A stretch of 6,105 nt of DNA from Victivallaceae bacterium (lineage in GTDB: Bacteria; Verrucomicrobiota; Lentisphaeria; Victivallales; Victivallaceae), in contig JAQVVK010000126.1 of assembly GCA_028698975.1 (NCBI GenBank), forward strand, positions 1 to 6,105. Direction: 5' to 3'. Numbering within the stretch: the stretch's first letter is position 1; every line of letters starts with the position of its first letter. The translations under genes and the position numbers were made by a program. Shown in pieces: positions 1-5,174 of this stretch. A model generated the notes under the pieces. It was not told the DNA's origin. It searched no databases and saw only the letters and a program-made list of their open reading frames with translations.

Positions 1-127
1 CCGCCTTGCGCGGAGCTTTGAGCCTACGATTTTTAGGAACCAACAGATTGTTTTCCCTCATAAGGCGATGAATCAGTTTTTGATTGACCGGAAGTTTCTC
101 ATGATATTTTAGATACGCCCAGATTCG
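1..127 (-). mobile_element. Truncated IS3-type transposase OrfB fragment (runs off left edge)
   Basis: The minus strand from 127 down to 2 is an open frame of 42 codons. It begins RIWAYLKYHEKLPVN, continues through RLMRENNLLVPK and ends in a basic RRLKAPRKA stretch at the window edge. This matches the helix-turn-helix segment (HTH_21 type) that precedes the DDE integrase core in IS3-family OrfB, where the pattern is roughly R-I-W-x-x-L, V-N-x-K, R-L-M-R-E, L-V. The DDE catalytic core would lie to the left, outside the window. No OrfA, no OrfB N-terminus and no terminal inverted repeat lie between this piece and the phage gene on its right, so it is not an intact IS end. It is also AT-richer than the phage DNA (about 44% against about 70% in the adjoining 60 bases). 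It is either a decayed remnant or an assembly join. The family assignment rests on motif recognition only. Confidence 0.62.
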
Positions 128-134
128 TGTTGAG

Positions 135-413
135 TTGTCGCGCAGTGCGGCGGGCGAGCCGGTGCGCGCCTGGGTCGAGGTGGCGCGTCGTCGTTCGCGC
201 ATTGTTTCTGCCGCCGGGGGCGAATCGCTTTCGTCGGGCAAATTGCGTGCGGACATTACGCATGTTGTGACGCTGCGTGCGGTGGCTGGCGTGACATCTG
301 CGATGCGTGTCAAGTGGTTGGCGACCGGGCGGGTCTTTGAGATAATCGAGGCCAAGTATGACGCGACATTCGGGCGTGATCTGGTGCTCAAGTGCGTGGA
401 AAACGGGGATTGA
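135..413 (+). CDS. Head-tail adaptor / head closure protein, 5'-truncated (SPP1 gp16-like)
   Basis: Predicted neck protein that seals the portal and docks the tail. Counted from TTG135 it is 92 aa. The family-like features are the basic segment ARRRSRI (17-23), the core MRVKW then GRVFEI (57-70), and the C-terminal strand LVLKCVE (83-89), a typical ending for phage head-tail joining proteins of about 110 aa. TTG135 is the only usual start codon in the open stretch. However, the preceding in-frame codons 126-134 read R-V-E and look like the family's N-terminal strand. The frame is open back to a TGA at 102-104. The expected first ten or so residues are replaced by transposase-like sequence and no ribosome-binding site is visible. 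I therefore read this as a gene that lost its start at the junction near 122-128, possibly non-functional in this arrangement. The next gene starts 4 nt after its stop. Confidence 0.66.
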   Translation: MSRSAAGEPVRAWVEVARRRSRIVSAAGGESLSSGKLRADITHVVTLRAVAGVTSAMRVKWLATGRVFEIIEAKYDATFGRDLVLKCVENGD

Positions 414-417
414 CAAA

Positions 418-870
418 GTGATCGACTGCAAAATATTTGAATCTGCGGATCTTAAAGCCAATCTTGCCGCGCTGCCTGACAGGCTTGAAAACCGGGTAAT
501 GCGTAAAGCGATGGGCAAGGCGGGTCGGGTGGTGGTGGCGGCGGCGAAAAACGTTGCTCCGCGCCGCACCGGCGCGTTGAAAAGGTCGATAAAGTCGAAA
601 TTGACAAAACAGGGAAACGCCAAGATCTACGTCGATCCCAAGATGAGAATTGAGACTGCGACAGCGTCGGGTGCGGTAAGGGTGCACCAGCCAAGCAAAA
701 TAGCGCATCTGGTCGAGTTTGGCACGGTCAACGCGGCGGCGCATCCATTTATGCGTCCCGCGCTGGACACTTCCCGGGGGGCGGCATTTCAAGCGGCGGA
801 GGTCGAGGCAAAAAAGCAATTTGACAAAATGACGCTGGCGGGAGGGTCGGGCAAATGGTCGAAGCATTGA
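418..870 (+). CDS. HK97 gp10-like phage protein (neck/tail-terminus component)
   Basis: A 150-aa member of the HK97-gp10-like family, found in most siphovirus neck modules between the head-tail adaptor and the tail terminator or completion protein. It is thought to act at the head-tail interface. Visible hallmarks are a basic, Ala-rich N-terminal helix (about 20-45), the AP-x-x-TG-x-L-x-x-S motif at 47-57, the VEFGT motif at 99-103 and HPFMRPAL at 109-116, which is the family's conserved C-terminal signature. I chose GTG418 because it follows the upstream stop by 4 nt. An in-frame ATG at 358 would add 20 residues that only mirror the upstream gene in another frame. The ribosome-binding site is weak (GGGGAT at 405-410), which suggests translational coupling. 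The 3' end overlaps the next gene by 16 nt. Confidence 0.85.
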   Translation: MIDCKIFESADLKANLAALPDRLENRVMRKAMGKAGRVVVAAAKNVAPRRTGALKRSIKSKLTKQGNAKIYVDPKMRIETATASGAVRVHQPSKIAHLVEFGTVNAAAHPFMRPALDTSRGAAFQAAEVEAKKQFDKMTLAGGSGKWSKH

Positions 871-1241
871 TCGCTTATCTATCGGCAGCGGTTCCGCTCT
901 GGCTGCTGCGGGCACCGCAGGGGGCGGTGTTGCCTTACACGGTTTTAGTGCCGGTTTCGCGGACAATGGATCAAGAAGATCTGAATGGATCTGGTGCGGT
1001 TGATTTCCGCTTTCAGCTTGATGTGTACGCCGCGAGCCACGCGGAAGCCGAGACGCGGGCGGCGGTGCTGCGTGCTTTGGTCAACCGGCCGGGCTCATGG
1101 TTTGATCTGGGCGACTGGCATGTGGGGTATTGCCGGATCGAGCAGGAGCAGGAGACGGTCGAGGAGTTGACGGCGGGGGGCGAGGCGACTTGTTCCCGGA
1201 TAATGATAGAATTTTTAATCAGGGCTGAAAAGGAGGATTGA
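855..1241 (+). CDS. Tail completion / terminator protein (DUF3168-like)
   Basis: A 128-aa protein with the look of the DUF3168 / gp17-type tail completion family, which caps the head-proximal end of the tail tube. The supporting pattern is an N-terminal helix (2-20), then the strand PYTVLVP (27-33), an acidic loop, the central strand FQLDVYAAS (53-61) followed by a helix rich in Ala, Glu and Arg (62-76), and a final strand SRIMIEFLIRAE (114-125). Its position directly before the tail tube gene is the usual one. ATG855 has a good Shine-Dalgarno sequence, GGAGGG at 841-846, eight bases upstream and inside the preceding gene, whose end it overlaps by 16 nt. The family call rests on fold-like pattern, length and gene order rather than on invariant residues. 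Confidence 0.74.
   Translation: MVEALIAYLSAAVPLWLLRAPQGAVLPYTVLVPVSRTMDQEDLNGSGAVDFRFQLDVYAASHAEAETRAAVLRALVNRPGSWFDLGDWHVGYCRIEQEQETVEELTAGGEATCSRIMIEFLIRAEKED
1231..1236 (+). promoter_or_regulatory. Strong Shine-Dalgarno site of the tail tube gene
   Basis: AGGAGG ends 9 nt before ATG1246 and is embedded in the last codons of the preceding gene. It is the most complete ribosome-binding site in the window, within an A-rich, probably unstructured leader. This fits the tail tube being the protein needed in the highest copy number of this group. Confidence 0.8.
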
Positions 1242-1245
1242 AAAA

Positions 1246-1665
1246 ATGGGTAGAAAGAAAATGTTTGATGCCAACGGCTGCTCGTTGAAAACAGGCAGCA
1301 CCGTGATCGGCGGGATTACTGAAATGAGCATTCCGGGCTGGTCGCGTCAGGAGATCGACGACACCGAGCTTGGCAACGTCAACTATACGACGGCGGTGCT
1401 GGGCAACCTCAAGACGGCGGATGATTTCACCTGTGTGATCAAGCTGGCCAATTCGGGCGAGGTGTCGGTCGGCAACAAGGAATACACGATAACCCTGCCT
1501 GACAGTGCGGGGACGCTGGTTTTCTGGGCTGATCTGAAACAGTTTGGCGCGACCGACGCCAAGAACGCGCAGGGTTTGACGCTCACTTTGACGTTTAAGG
1601 TTACCAACCTCAACGCGGCCGGGGTCGAAACCATTCCTGTGTTGACACTGGCGCAGGCGGCGTAA
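1246..1665 (+). CDS. Major tail tube protein
   Basis: A 139-aa predicted tail tube subunit, the protein that stacks in rings to form the tube of a siphovirus tail. The sequence follows the tube-protein pattern: a short N-terminal segment, a beta-rich domain opening with GGITEMSIPGWSR (22-34), then the acidic loop EIDDTELGN (36-44) that in this family connects to the inner beta sheet, and a C-terminal region of alternating strands (TLTLTFKVTNL, 112-122). No bacterial Ig-like decoration domain is attached; the length equals a bare tube domain. It has the strongest ribosome-binding site here (AGGAGG at 1231-1236) and is followed after 2 nt by the chaperone gene, the expected neighbour. Alternatives such as a minor tail protein are less likely given gene order and expression signal. 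Confidence 0.85.
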   Translation: MGRKKMFDANGCSLKTGSTVIGGITEMSIPGWSRQEIDDTELGNVNYTTAVLGNLKTADDFTCVIKLANSGEVSVGNKEYTITLPDSAGTLVFWADLKQFGATDAKNAQGLTLTLTFKVTNLNAAGVETIPVLTLAQAA

Positions 1666-1667
1666 AA

Positions 1668-1985
1668 ATGAGTGTAAAAAACGAAATTTTGGCGGCCGAC
1701 GACGATCGGGTGAGGTATGAGGATTTGCAGATCAACGGCCAGTCGTTCAAGGTGGGGGTCAAGCTGTTGTCGGTGCGTGAATTCGCTTCGATTTCGCGTG
1801 AGCTTGGCGACGTTGGCGACGAGCAGGCGGCGGAGCGGGTCTCCGGGCTTTTGATCGATCCAGAGACCGGGGAGCGGATGTTTCAACCAGATGAAATACT
1901 TGATTTGTCGATGGCGACCCTCAAAACGATACTTGCGTTTGTCGGCAGGGTCAACACCGGGGCGTTTGAGCAAAAAAACGTTTAA
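1668..1985 (+). CDS. Tail assembly chaperone, short form (gpG-like)
   Basis: A 105-aa protein in the position of lambda gpG: after the tail tube gene, before the tape measure gene, and followed by an overlapping -1 frame. It is predicted to coat the tape measure protein during tail assembly and is absent from finished virions. It shows a beta-rich N-terminal part (YEDLQINGQSFKVGVKLLS, 17-35) followed by helices from VREFASISREL (36-46) onward and a final helix LSMATLKTILAFVGR (80-94). This is the usual layout of G-type chaperones. The stop at 1983-1985 comes one codon after a slippery A AAA AAC heptamer, so this is the product made when no frameshift occurs. ATG1668 lies 2 nt after the tube gene stop with only a weak ribosome-binding site (AGGCGG, 1655-1660), so translation is probably coupled to the tube gene. 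Confidence 0.84.
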   Translation: MSVKNEILAADDDRVRYEDLQINGQSFKVGVKLLSVREFASISRELGDVGDEQAAERVSGLLIDPETGERMFQPDEILDLSMATLKTILAFVGRVNTGAFEQKNV

Positions 1986-2338
1986 GCCCGGGCGAGGCGA
2001 CGCTTTACGAGCTCGCCGCGTTGCGCGGCGAGCTTCGCCCGGAGAGGCTGCTTGATGAATTGTCGGGGGCGGAGCTGGCGCGATGGCAGATGTTTTTTGA
2101 TGAAAAGCGCAACGCGTCGGACAAGTTTGATTACTACTTTGCGCAGCTCACCTATGCGGTGATGTCCCTCTTTGACACTCCGGATGCGGAGCCGGGGGAT
2201 CTGCTGTTTCGCCGCGATACAAAATCCGCCATTGACGATACGCCGGCGGCGGTCCCGGCCAAGGTGGAACCCCGCAAGTTGATGCTGGCGGTGGCGGCCG
2301 GGATGGGGGCGAAGATAATTTACAAGGAAAGGATTTGA
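1668..2338 (+). CDS. Tail assembly chaperone, frameshifted long form (gpGT-like)
   Basis: Predicted fusion of 223 aa made by a -1 ribosomal shift: 104 codons from 1668 to 1979, then base 1979 is read again and decoding continues to the TGA at 2336-2338. The added 119-aa T part starts RLSPGEATLYELAALRGEL. It contains LSGAELARWQMFFDE and, further on, YYFAQLTYAVMSLF, a helix pattern like the T portion (DUF4035-like: small residues, then E-L-x-x-W) of known GT proteins. In lambda, gpGT is needed in a small, fixed ratio to gpG; the T part binds tail tube subunits while G binds the tape measure. The T frame has no good start of its own: its only early candidate, TTG2021, lies in a hairpin loop without a ribosome-binding site. 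This supports expression by frameshifting. Confidence 0.82.
1973..1979 (+). promoter_or_regulatory. -1 programmed frameshift slippery heptamer A AAA AAC
   Basis: Zero-frame codons are CAA AAA AAC GTT TAA. The heptamer therefore fits X XXY YYZ in exactly the right phase, with both tRNAs able to re-pair on AAA AAA after a one-base backward slip. A stop follows one codon later in the zero frame, while the -1 frame stays open for 119 codons up to 4 nt before the tape measure gene. Confidence 0.88.
1988..2042 (+). other. Two-part stem-loop downstream of the slippery site (frameshift stimulator)
   Basis: Outer stem: CCGGGCGA (1988-1995) pairs with TCGCCCGG (2035-2042), 8 bp. Inner hairpin: AGCTCGCCGCG (2010-2020) pairs perfectly with CGCGGCGAGCT (2024-2034), 11 bp around the loop TTG. 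The 3' arms are directly adjacent (2034/2035), so the helices could stack, with a 14-nt bulge (1996-2009) on the 5' side only. The outer stem starts 8 nt after the heptamer, within the usual 5-9 nt spacer for -1 stimulators. An alternative weaker pairing of GGCGAG (1991-1996) with CTCGCC (2012-2017) exists. Pairing was found by eye; no folding energy was computed. Confidence 0.72.
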
Positions 2339-2342
2339 CAAA

Positions 2343-3962
2343 ATGGCGGCAAAGCGCGGCATCGGTACGCTGGCGGTCTATTTGACGGCGGATTCCACCG
2401 GGGTGAGCAAGGGGGTGTCGCAGGCGACCAAGACGCTGCACACGCTGGCGGGGGCGGCGGCGGCGGCGTTTTCGGTCAACGCGATAAAGAACTTTGCGCG
2501 CGAGAGTTTCAACGCTTTTGGCGTGCAGGAGAGAAACGAGAAGCGTCTGTCCGGCATGCTCAAGGCGACCGGCTGGTCGGCTAATTTGAGTTTGGCGGAG
2601 CTTAAAAAAGAGGCTTCGAGTATTCAGTCTGTGACGATGGCCGGAGACGAGCAGGTCTTGCAGATGCAATCTGCGCTGATGGCGTTTCCCGACATTGCGG
2701 GCGACGCGTTCAAGGAGGCGACGCGTCTTGCGATCGACTCCGCCGAGGCGACCGGCCAGAGCTGGAGTTCTACCGTGCAGTCGATCGGGCGGGCGTTGTC
2801 CGACCCGGTCAAAGGGGTGCGCGGCCTGCGTTCGATCGGGGTGAGTTTGAGCGAAGCTGAGCTTAAAAACATGAAGTCTCTCCTTGAGCTTGGCAAAAAG
2901 CGGGAAGCTCAGGAGGTCATATTGTCTCGTCTGCGCGGCCGTTTTTCCGGGGTGGCGGAGGCGGCGGCGGATTCCACTATGGGGCGATCGATCCAGCTTG
3001 GCAATGCATGGGGTGACTTGAAAGAGAGTCTGGGCGAGATCATCGCCGGGGTGGTCGGCGGCTCGGTCGGCAATTTGACAAAAACGCTTTCTGAATGGGC
3101 GGCCAAACTTCACGACGCGGCTCCTTTGATCGTGCTTGAGATCAAAAACAGCTTTGTCAAGCTGCGCGAATGGTGGGACAAGGCCTTGGCTTATTTTGAC
3201 CCGGCGATCGGCTGGCTCAAAGAAAACTTCTCGGATCTGTCAGCCAACTGCCTGACCTTTTTTAAGCAGCTTTTGGCCAATTTGACGGCGGCGGTGGATA
3301 TTCTGGTCAAGGCGTTTCAAAGGGTTGACGTTACCGGGCTGCTTGGCGACCTCAAGCGAAGCGGAAACGATTTCGGGCGATGGCTCGGCACGGATGTTAT
3401 GTATGCCGGGGCAAAGTTCAACGAACAAGTGGGGCTCGGCAATCTAAACGGCAAAAAGGGTTCCGGCTACTGGTGGAGCCGGGCCGAGGCCGAGCAGGGG
3501 CAGTTTTACGCCAATCTTCTGCGCGACACGTTCAAAGGAGGGGTGCTCCCGACGATGCCGGGGGTTACCCTTGGTGAATACCGGGAGCTTACGCCGTTTC
3601 CCGGTCTGGTCAATCCTGATTATGCGCGCCGACGAGAGGAGATCGAGCGGGCCTCCGCGCTTGATCGCGCATTTAACGCGGCCGATTATGCGGCGGAGTT
3701 GCAGCGTCGCGCCGACGAGAGCAAAAAGGGCGGCTCCGGCGTGCAGAACAAGTTAAAAGGGCTGGCCATCGACAACGACAAACCCTTGTTTGGCCAGATC
3801 GCGGCGGCACTGTCCGGCAGTCTGGCGGCGTATCAAGCCAAGCTCGCCACGGCCAACAATCCCCAGAAAGTAATGCAGAAAACGCTTGACGACCAGTTAA
3901 AAGAGCAGATCAAGACCAACGCGCTGATCGCGGCCGGCGGTCTGGAACTCGTGGAGGCTTAA
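2343..3962 (+). CDS. Tail tape measure protein
   Basis: A 539-aa protein directly after the G/GT gene, the fixed place of the tape measure protein. This protein fills the tail tube during assembly, sets tail length and is ejected with the DNA. Residues 1-60 begin with a beta-like AVYLTADSTGVSKGV and an Ala-rich helix (LAGAAAAAFSV, 35-45). Residues 86-245 are helical and resemble the conserved tape-measure core: ASALMAFPDIAGDAFKEAT-like helices (about 105-130), RALSDPVKGVRGLRSIGVSL (150-169) and a segment ending GEIIAGVVGGSVGNL (231-245), which is hydrophobic. A second hydrophobic helical segment covers about 303-325. The C-terminal 110 residues are charged and helical. No peptidase, lysozyme or zinc motif is visible. 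ATG2343 follows an A/G-rich ribosome-binding site (AAGGAAAGGA, 2324-2333) and lies 4 nt after the upstream stop. Confidence 0.9.
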   Translation: MAAKRGIGTLAVYLTADSTGVSKGVSQATKTLHTLAGAAAAAFSVNAIKNFARESFNAFGVQERNEKRLSGMLKATGWSANLSLAELKKEASSIQSVTMAGDEQVLQMQSALMAFPDIAGDAFKEATRLAIDSAEATGQSWSSTVQSIGRALSDPVKGVRGLRSIGVSLSEAELKNMKSLLELGKKREAQEVILSRLRGRFSGVAEAAADSTMGRSIQLGNAWGDLKESLGEIIAGVVGGSVGNLTKTLSEWAAKLHDAAPLIVLEIKNSFVKLREWWDKALAYFDPAIGWLKENFSDLSANCLTFFKQLLANLTAAVDILVKAFQRVDVTGLLGDLKRSGNDFGRWLGTDVMYAGAKFNEQVGLGNLNGKKGSGYWWSRAEAEQGQFYANLLRDTFKGGVLPTMPGVTLGEYRELTPFPGLVNPDYARRREEIERASALDRAFNAADYAAELQRRADESKKGGSGVQNKLKGLAIDNDKPLFGQIAAALSGSLAAYQAKLATANNPQKVMQKTLDDQLKEQIKTNALIAAGGLELVEA

Positions 3963-3965
3963 CCA

Positions 3966-4895
3966 ATGAGATGTCATTATCTTAAACCTGAAGCGGTCAC
4001 AGTGGAGTCGGGGCGTACTGCGTTGACACTTGAGTGGAATGTGTTTTGCGACGTTCCGCAAAGCGTCGGCACGGTACGCCGCTTGTCCGGGGTGCCGGTT
4101 TTGGGTGACGTTTGTCCGGTCGCTTCCAATCTCTACGCGAGCCGGATCACGGTCAAACCGTTCGACGCCAAGGCGTGGCGTTTCTCGGTCGAATACGACA
4201 CCGGCAACGTTTACGAGTCGGTGCGAAACATCGCGGCGGAGCGTCGCCCCTGGAATGCCGCCCCGACGGTCGAGTATCAGCGCGCCGAGGAGCGGGTGGT
4301 GTGCGAAAAATATTTGTGTTCGTCAGGCGGCGCGGTTTCGGAGCGGCCGATTTTGAACCCGGCGGGCGACCCCTACAACACGCCTCCCGAGGTGGTGCGT
4401 GCGTATTACACCATCATCATAAAGTGGGCGGTGCGTTCGTTTCTGGGCGAGGTGGTAAACGATCTCGAGGGCACGGTCAACGCCGGTGGGGTGGTGATCG
4501 ACGAGTACAGTTACGCGCCGCGCGAGCTTCAGCTGCTTACGCTTACCCCGACCAAGGTCAAAACCGACGACGGCGTGGAGTATTACGAGCTGGCGGCGGA
4601 GATCTGTTTCAAGTATTGGGGGCACGATTACAAGCCTCTGGCGATGGGGTTCAACGCTTTTGACGAAACCGGCAAAAAGCGGGCGGTACTGATCGATTCC
4701 GGCGGGAAGTACAATTTTACATCCGGCACGCGGATCACCGATCCGGTGCTGCTGGGATCTGACGGCAAGCTGCTGACTTCCGACGCGGCGCAGATGCCGG
4801 CGATGGAGGGATTCTTTCAAACCTTTGAGTATTTACCGTCGGCCGACTGGTCGTCGCTCAAAATACCGGCAATTAAAGCGTGGGTGGTAAAGTGA
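3966..4895 (+). CDS. Unrecognised tail protein, probably tail tip / distal tail (309 aa)
   Basis: I do not recognise this family with certainty. It sits 3 nt after the tape measure gene with a good ribosome-binding site (GGAGG, 3953-3957, 8 nt before ATG3966), where siphoviruses place the distal tail or tail-tip proteins. The N-terminal half (15-110) is beta-rich: ALTLEWNVFCDVP (19-31), SRITVKPFD (59-67), WRFSVEYDTG (71-80). The middle contains a conserved-looking motif, RPILNPAGDPYNTPPE (127-142), followed by a long strand (YYTIIIKWAVRSF) and a Val/Gly-rich strand pair. The C-terminus (240-300) has VLIDSGGKYNF and DPVLLGSDGKLL, suggesting a small beta domain. It has six Cys residues (3, 28, 50, 113, 118, 214), no signal peptide and no membrane segment. 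Its role as a structural tail component is inferred from position alone. Confidence 0.55.
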   Translation: MRCHYLKPEAVTVESGRTALTLEWNVFCDVPQSVGTVRRLSGVPVLGDVCPVASNLYASRITVKPFDAKAWRFSVEYDTGNVYESVRNIAAERRPWNAAPTVEYQRAEERVVCEKYLCSSGGAVSERPILNPAGDPYNTPPEVVRAYYTIIIKWAVRSFLGEVVNDLEGTVNAGGVVIDEYSYAPRELQLLTLTPTKVKTDDGVEYYELAAEICFKYWGHDYKPLAMGFNAFDETGKKRAVLIDSGGKYNFTSGTRITDPVLLGSDGKLLTSDAAQMPAMEGFFQTFEYLPSADWSSLKIPAIKAWVVK

Positions 4896-5161
4896 AAAAG
4901 CGCGGATTTATCATTCCTGAACGCGGCATCGCCGATTACCGGCGTGCGGTGGAGTTTGCACGTCATGCGTCGGATCGTCCGGCGAGCGAGCCTCGCCGCC
5001 GCGCCGCCGCGGAAGTCTTGGGGGCTTTCGTCGGGGTGGTGGCGGAAGCTCCGTCCGCAGCCGGCGGCGCGGGTCTGGTTCGCCGGGTCGCGGCCAATGG
5101 CGACGGCAGCTGGTCGGCGGAGGGTGAGGCGGTGCCGGCGGTTTTCTTAAAACTAATATAA
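4892..5161 (+). CDS. Small hypothetical protein in the tail-tip operon (89 aa)
   Basis: Unrecognised. GTG4892 is preferred because it forms a GTGA overlap with the stop of the upstream gene (4893-4895), a common arrangement for coupled translation. GTG4880 in the same frame would add four residues and overlap more. The ribosome-binding site is weak (GGGTGG, 4882-4887). The product has a basic, helix-prone N-terminal half (KKRGFIIPERG at 2-12, then many Arg and Ala residues to about 50). It has a Gly/Ala-rich middle (AGGAGLVRRVAANGDG, 58-73) and a short hydrophobic C-terminus (VPAVFLKLI). There is no signal peptide and no membrane helix. The GCC/GCG codon bias matches the neighbouring genes, and it fills the gap between two clear genes with 13 nt to the next start, so it is probably real. 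A baseplate or assembly accessory role is only a guess. Confidence 0.6.
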   Translation: MKKRGFIIPERGIADYRRAVEFARHASDRPASEPRRRAAAEVLGAFVGVVAEAPSAAGGAGLVRRVAANGDGSWSAEGEAVPAVFLKLI

Positions 5162-5174
5162 CGAGGAAGTGAAA

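Noticed and set aside
560..576. Hairpin CGCGCCG / CGGCGCG with a 3-nt loop
   Set aside because: It lies inside the conserved AP-R-R-TG-A-L coding segment of the gp10-like gene and has no T-run, so it is likely a by-product of GC-rich codons rather than a terminator.
99..966. Two overlapping minus-strand open frames (99-623 and 388-966)
   Set aside because: They mirror the adaptor and gp10-like genes, have shadow-type composition, and have no motifs. The transposase fragment is in a different minus-strand frame from the first of them.
2021..2338. Independent gene starting at TTG2021
   Set aside because: The start sits in the loop of an 11-bp hairpin without a ribosome-binding site, and the frame is open upstream to the slippery heptamer. 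Expression by -1 frameshift explains it better.
2148..3113. Long minus-strand open frame (321 codons) opposite the chaperone and tape measure genes
   Set aside because: Its translation is Arg/Pro/His-rich low-complexity, typical of the antisense of GC-rich coding DNA. The plus strand carries well-supported genes over the whole interval, and no ribosome-binding site or family motif is seen.
4112..4663. Alternative plus-strand open frame of 183 codons within the 309-aa gene
   Set aside because: It is Arg/Gly/Ala-rich out-of-frame shadow sequence. The 309-aa frame has the ribosome-binding site, correct spacing and a balanced amino acid composition.
4980..4998. Hairpin CGGCGAG / CTCGCCG in the 89-aa gene
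   Set aside because: It is a seven-pair stem in GC-rich coding sequence without a T-run or slippery site upstream, so no function can be supported.
5141..5153. GTTTT-CTT-AAAAC small inverted repeat near the end of the 89-aa gene
   Set aside because: It has only five mostly A-T pairs and lies before a well-formed ribosome-binding site for the next gene, which argues against a terminator.
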